From assembly GCA_029637525.1 (NCBI GenBank), contig CP072660.1, positions 682,001 through 746,000 on the forward strand: a stretch of DNA of 64,000 bases, in the 5' to 3' direction. The stretch is from Desulfurococcaceae archaeon MEX13E-LK6-19 (GTDB lineage: Archaea; Thermoproteota; Thermoprotei_A; Sulfolobales; Desulfurococcaceae). This document shows positions 62,265-64,000 of this stretch, in pieces. A program made the translations under genes and the position numbers. The notes beneath the pieces were generated by a model that saw only the letters and a program-made list of their open reading frames with translations, made no database searches and was not told the origin of the DNA. How positions within the stretch are numbered: the first letter of the stretch is position 1; every line of letters starts with the position of its first letter.

Positions 62265-63167
62265 TTAAACGGTCTTTTCTTCCTTGAAGTATATCTTCCC
62301 TAGGCTTGCTGGTGGAGCTAGTTTTCTCCTTAGTGGTGTCACGTTGAATATTACCATGGCAAGTATTGCAGCTATGAATGGTAGCATCTTTGCTACGTCT
62401 GTTGGTAGCCCGTATAGTGCTAGGATTGTGAACTGGTAGTTGATTAGTCCTGCGAAGATTCCTGCGTTAAGTGCTGTTAGCAATGGGTGTCTGCCGGCTG
62501 ATAATGATATAGCGAATGCTATCCATCCATAGCCTAGGTAGTATAGCTTGGGGTTCCAGCTGCCAACGTAGGATAGTACGAAGAATGCTCCTCCAGCGCC
62601 TATTAGCGCGTAGCCTATGAGTCCAGCGATAATTCTTACTCCAAGTACGTCGACGCCTAGTGCTGCAGCTGCGTGCGGGTTTTCTCCAGCTGCTCTTATG
62701 GCTGCTCCTAGTTTAGTATAGTTTAGCACGTATAGCAGTAGTACTCCTATGGCTATCGGTATAACATACATTAGTACTGGCACTATGCCTACTGGTGTTA
62801 TGTTGTATCCTCTTATACCGTGTACTGAGACATAGGAGTATGCTGGATCTCCTATTGTTAATGCTAGACCGTATCCAAGGAACATCAGTGATAGTCCTGC
62901 TGCGCCATGGCTTATCGGTAGTTTTGTCGTTATGTATGCTAGGAATGCACCGAATAATGCTGCGACTACTGCTGCTGTTGCAACGCCAATCCATGGATTA
63001 CCACTGTAGACTGCCGCCGCGAACGCTGTTGCTGCAGATAGTATGAATAGTCCGTCGATCGCTAGATTGAGTACTCCTGATTTCTCGAAGAATCCGTGTC
63101 CTAGTGCCGTCAAGTAGAACATTATGAATACCGGGGCTGTGTCTAAGAGTATCTCGGCGATGTTCAT
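62265..63167 (-). CDS. Nucleoside/BMP-type ABC transporter permease (YufQ-like)
   Basis: 300-residue permease of the branched-chain/ribose-type (BPD_transp_2) family with about nine or ten helices. LTALGHGFFEKSGVLNLAIDGL, the central RAAGENPHAAAALGVDV coupling loop and LSAGRHPLLTALNAGIFAGL are typical of permeases that import nucleosides with a BMP lipoprotein. The ATG overlaps the upstream permease stop by 4 bases, with GGTGG 7 bases before it. Confidence 0.9.
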   Translation of the reverse strand: MNIAEILLDTAPVFIMFYLTALGHGFFEKSGVLNLAIDGLFILSAATAFAAAVYSGNPWIGVATAAVVAALFGAFLAYITTKLPISHGAAGLSLMFLGYGLALTIGDPAYSYVSVHGIRGYNITPVGIVPVLMYVIPIAIGVLLLYVLNYTKLGAAIRAAGENPHAAAALGVDVLGVRIIAGLIGYALIGAGGAFFVLSYVGSWNPKLYYLGYGWIAFAISLSAGRHPLLTALNAGIFAGLINYQFTILALYGLPTDVAKMLPFIAAILAMVIFNVTPLRRKLAPPASLGKIYFKEEKTV

Positions 63168-64000
63168 TTCTTAACCACCTCCTTCTTTTCCACGGCCTCT
63201 TCCTCGCTTGTTTTTCTTGTCGGCAAAACAATCTTGATTGTGTACTCGCTCATGACACTGACTATAGTGTACGTTAGTAGTACTGAACCAATGAATATGA
63301 GCATTATCTCGATGCCACCAAGCTTCGCTATTTGTAGCATTATACCAGTGTTTCTTAGTGCACTTACTATGTATGCTGCTACAGGTATTGCCTTCAAGTC
63401 AAGCATTGACAACCATGCTACAAGTATTCCTAGGTATCCATAGTTCGCTGTGTGTTCCTCTAGTGGATAGGATAATCTATGAGTGTCTCCTAGAAGGTAT
63501 ACTGCTCCGACAATACCAGCTATGCCGCCAGAGATTGCTAAAGCGATTACTATTGTTAATGGGACGCTGATTCCCGCGGACCTTAGTATCTGTGGGTTTG
63601 AGCCTAGTACTCTTATTCTCAATCCTATGCTTGTGTTCTTTAGCAGGAACCAGGCGCCAGCAAATACTAGTACGAACAGTATGACTGCCTCAATAGTCGC
63701 AGTGCTTGGCTTTATTCTGACAAACCATAAGTCGTATGGGATCTCATCTGTTCTAATGTATCCATAGGTGTACTTGCCTTTCCAGGGACCGTATACTAGG
63801 ATGTCGAGGATATAGTATGCTATGTAGTTTAGCATCAGTGTTATTGGTACTTCATCTATGTTCACGTATGCCCTCAAGACACCAGCTAGTGCTGCCCAGA
63901 GAGACCCTAGTATTGCAGCGGCTATCACTATAACGATTTTCGCTAGTATCGGTATATTGGCTAGGGCAGTGAATAATGCTATGTAGGTTCCGATCATCAT
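63164..64000 (-). CDS. Nucleoside/BMP-type ABC transporter permease (YufP-like), N-terminus beyond window
   Basis: 278 residues visible, about eight helices. VPITLMLNYIAYYILDILVYGPWKG is the hallmark EVxxTxMLNYIA region of the first permease of this transporter type, and RIRVLGSNPQILRSAGISV is the coupling loop. The first visible codons MMIGTYIALF look internal to a helix, so the true start is right of the edge. The ATPase and binding-protein genes are presumably further right. Confidence 0.85.
   Translation of the reverse strand: MMIGTYIALFTALANIPILAKIVIVIAAAILGSLWAALAGVLRAYVNIDEVPITLMLNYIAYYILDILVYGPWKGKYTYGYIRTDEIPYDLWFVRIKPSTATIEAVILFVLVFAGAWFLLKNTSIGLRIRVLGSNPQILRSAGISVPLTIVIALAISGGIAGIVGAVYLLGDTHRLSYPLEEHTANYGYLGILVAWLSMLDLKAIPVAAYIVSALRNTGIMLQIAKLGGIEIMLIFIGSVLLTYTIVSVMSEYTIKIVLPTRKTSEEEAVEKKEVVKK

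Noticed and set aside
1-64000. CRISPR arrays, insertion sequences, prophage or integrated plasmid
   Set aside because: No spaced direct repeats, transposase, integrase or capsid-like genes were found; the gene content is chromosomal core plus a few accessory genes.

Overview
This window is a gene-dense stretch of a hyperthermophilic crenarchaeal (Thermoproteota) chromosome, most likely Desulfurococcales. The evidence is purely archaeal information-processing genes (RNA polymerase D, N, E; aIF5B, aIF2-gamma, EF-2; archaeal/eukaryal-type ribosomal proteins), frequent TTG/GTG starts preceded by GGTGAT-like ribosome-binding sites, TATA boxes at the usual distance, an RpoD carrying two ferredoxin-type 4Fe-4S motifs, a crenarchaeal DHH-dead RecJ/Cdc45-like protein, and a gene pair for the hyperthermophile solute di-myo-inositol phosphate (DIP). 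Genus cannot be fixed from the sequence alone. I see no insertion sequence, prophage, CRISPR array or rRNA, and no gap above 300 bases without a gene.

Layout. 1-12.7 kb is accessory: a 726+ codon pilin-anchored surface protein running off the left edge, an orphan APS kinase, a large multi-pass membrane protein, a DHH phosphoesterase, the DIP pair, and an aminotransferase / SagB-type nitroreductase / membrane-protein operon beside Elp3. 12.7-12.9 kb holds a GC-rich, structured, probable non-coding RNA. 13.8-19.0 kb is the most interesting block: methylene-tetrahydropterin reductase-like protein, methionine synthase core (MetE C-terminal type), corrinoid protein, corrinoid-activating Fe-S ATPase and an MtrH-type methyltransferase. 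Together these read as a self-contained methyl-pterin to corrinoid to methionine relay.

19.0-28.6 kb is the S13-S4-S11-RpoD-L18e-L13-S9-RpoN-S2 operon followed by MEMO, a degenerate GHMP-kinase-like protein, type 2 IPP isomerase, DUF2118 and GltX. 28.6-33.4 kb carries L7Ae, S28e, L24e, NDK and aIF5B, but split into opposing transcription units. 33.4-46.8 kb holds RpiA, S6e, aIF2-gamma, a PIN protein, RpoE, Spt4, dephospho-CoA kinase, S24e, S27ae, the KEOPS genes Kae1 and Bud32, an ITPase, S15, the RecJ/Cdc45-like protein, Pcc1, S3ae, a THUMP protein and a GlmU-like enzyme. 46.7-59 kb is the archaeal exosome superoperon: L15e, COG1325, Rpp30, Pop5, then psmA, SBDS, Rrp4, Rrp41, Rrp42, L37ae, Brix, a second Pcc1, prefoldin beta, DUF3194 and DHH. 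It is interrupted by a KaiC-like ATPase, a tRNA-Leu and two box C/D sRNAs. 59-64 kb has EF-2, a small membrane protein and two nucleoside-type ABC permeases, the second cut by the right edge.

Starts were moved from the longest open frame wherever a ribosome-binding site or TATA box argued for it; each case is explained in its entry.
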